From positions 1-5,586 of the forward strand of contig CACXGH010000002.1 in assembly GCA_902767175.1 (NCBI GenBank): DNA of 5,586 bases, given 5' to 3'. Below are positions 5,501 to 5,586 of this stretch, piece after piece; the stretch's first letter is position 1; each line of letters begins with the position of its first letter. The translations under genes were made by a program, and so were the position numbers. A model generated the notes under the pieces. That model had not been told where the DNA came from. It saw only the letters and a program-made list of their open reading frames with translations, and did no database searches. This DNA is from an uncultured Ruminococcus sp. GTDB taxonomy: Bacteria; Bacillota; Clostridia; Oscillospirales; Acutalibacteraceae.

Positions 5501-5586
5501 TTTAACCTAAATGGGCAAGAAGTCCCCCGCCTCTAAGGCGGTGGGATGAATTGCCCGTCAGCCGTAAGGCTGACTTATTTCTTGAC
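5501..5586 (+). mobile_element. IS200/IS605-like end or miniature derivative (partial)
   Basis: The segment contains no gene. It has a 9-bp stem with a 3-base loop and one bulged T (ccc ccgcct cta aggcgg t ggg, 5524-5545), wrapped by GGGCAA/TTGCCC (5513-5518 and 5551-5556). A second perfect 7-bp hairpin with a GTAA loop follows (5557-5574). A subterminal hairpin with an unpaired T is what Y1 transposases of the IS200/IS605 family recognise. TTGAC stands just before the segment (5496-5500) and again at its end (5582-5586). It could be the left end of an element continuing beyond the window, a solo palindromic element of about 86 bases, or a TnpB guide-RNA scaffold remnant. No transposase is visible, so the family call is inference. 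Confidence 0.5.
5557..5580 (+). terminator. GNRA-loop hairpin with T-rich tail
   Basis: GTCAGCC-GTAA-GGCTGAC forms a perfect 7-bp stem closed by a GNRA-type tetraloop, followed by TTATTT on the plus strand. It would work as a short rho-independent terminator for a plus-strand RNA spanning 5501-5574, or as a structural part of the mobile-element end. No plus-strand gene feeds into it in this window. Confidence 0.4.

Noticed and set aside
5513..5574. CRISPR repeat or IscB-associated (HEARO) RNA
   Set aside because: There is no repeated unit with spacers, and I do not recognise HEARO features or an IscB-type gene in the window. The bulged-T hairpin fits an IS200/IS605 end better.

Overview
The window most likely comes from a low-to-mid G+C Gram-positive bacterium of the Clostridia, and the protein sequences read like Ruminococcus or a close relative in Oscillospiraceae. 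This is an inference from three things: a short SigA-type sigma factor of 370 residues, the order dgt-dnaG-rpoD, and strong AGGAGG-type ribosome binding sites. No database search was possible, so the genus is a guess.

All six genes I accept lie on the minus strand, so the window is read from right to left. At the right edge (5501-5586) is a structured non-coding segment with two strong hairpins. One has a bulged T in the stem, as seen in the ends of IS200/IS605 single-strand transposons. Next come a small Cro/CI-type regulator (5261-5464) with an 18-bp palindrome directly upstream, and rpmE (ribosomal protein L31, 4948-5151) with its own near-consensus promoter and a terminator. After these lies a four-gene run: a YigZ/IMPACT-family protein (4244-4861), a dNTP triphosphohydrolase of the Dgt type (3169-4170), DNA primase dnaG (1391-3157) and the primary sigma factor rpoD/sigA (178-1290). 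The run ends in a long hairpin at about 103-159. The left edge (1-78) is a dense cluster of overlapping hairpins without a gene.

The core is a version of the macromolecular synthesis operon, in which primase (start of replication) and primary sigma factor (start of transcription) are made from one transcript. Here a dNTP hydrolase sits 11 bases ahead of dnaG, which places nucleotide pool control in the same unit. No convincing promoter is visible between the rpmE terminator and yigZ, so transcription of the run may depend on read-through or on a promoter I cannot recognise.

The genes are ordinary housekeeping genes. I do not see a new defence or metabolic system. The parts that deserve a second look are the two window edges, both rich in hairpins, and the palindrome in front of the small regulator.
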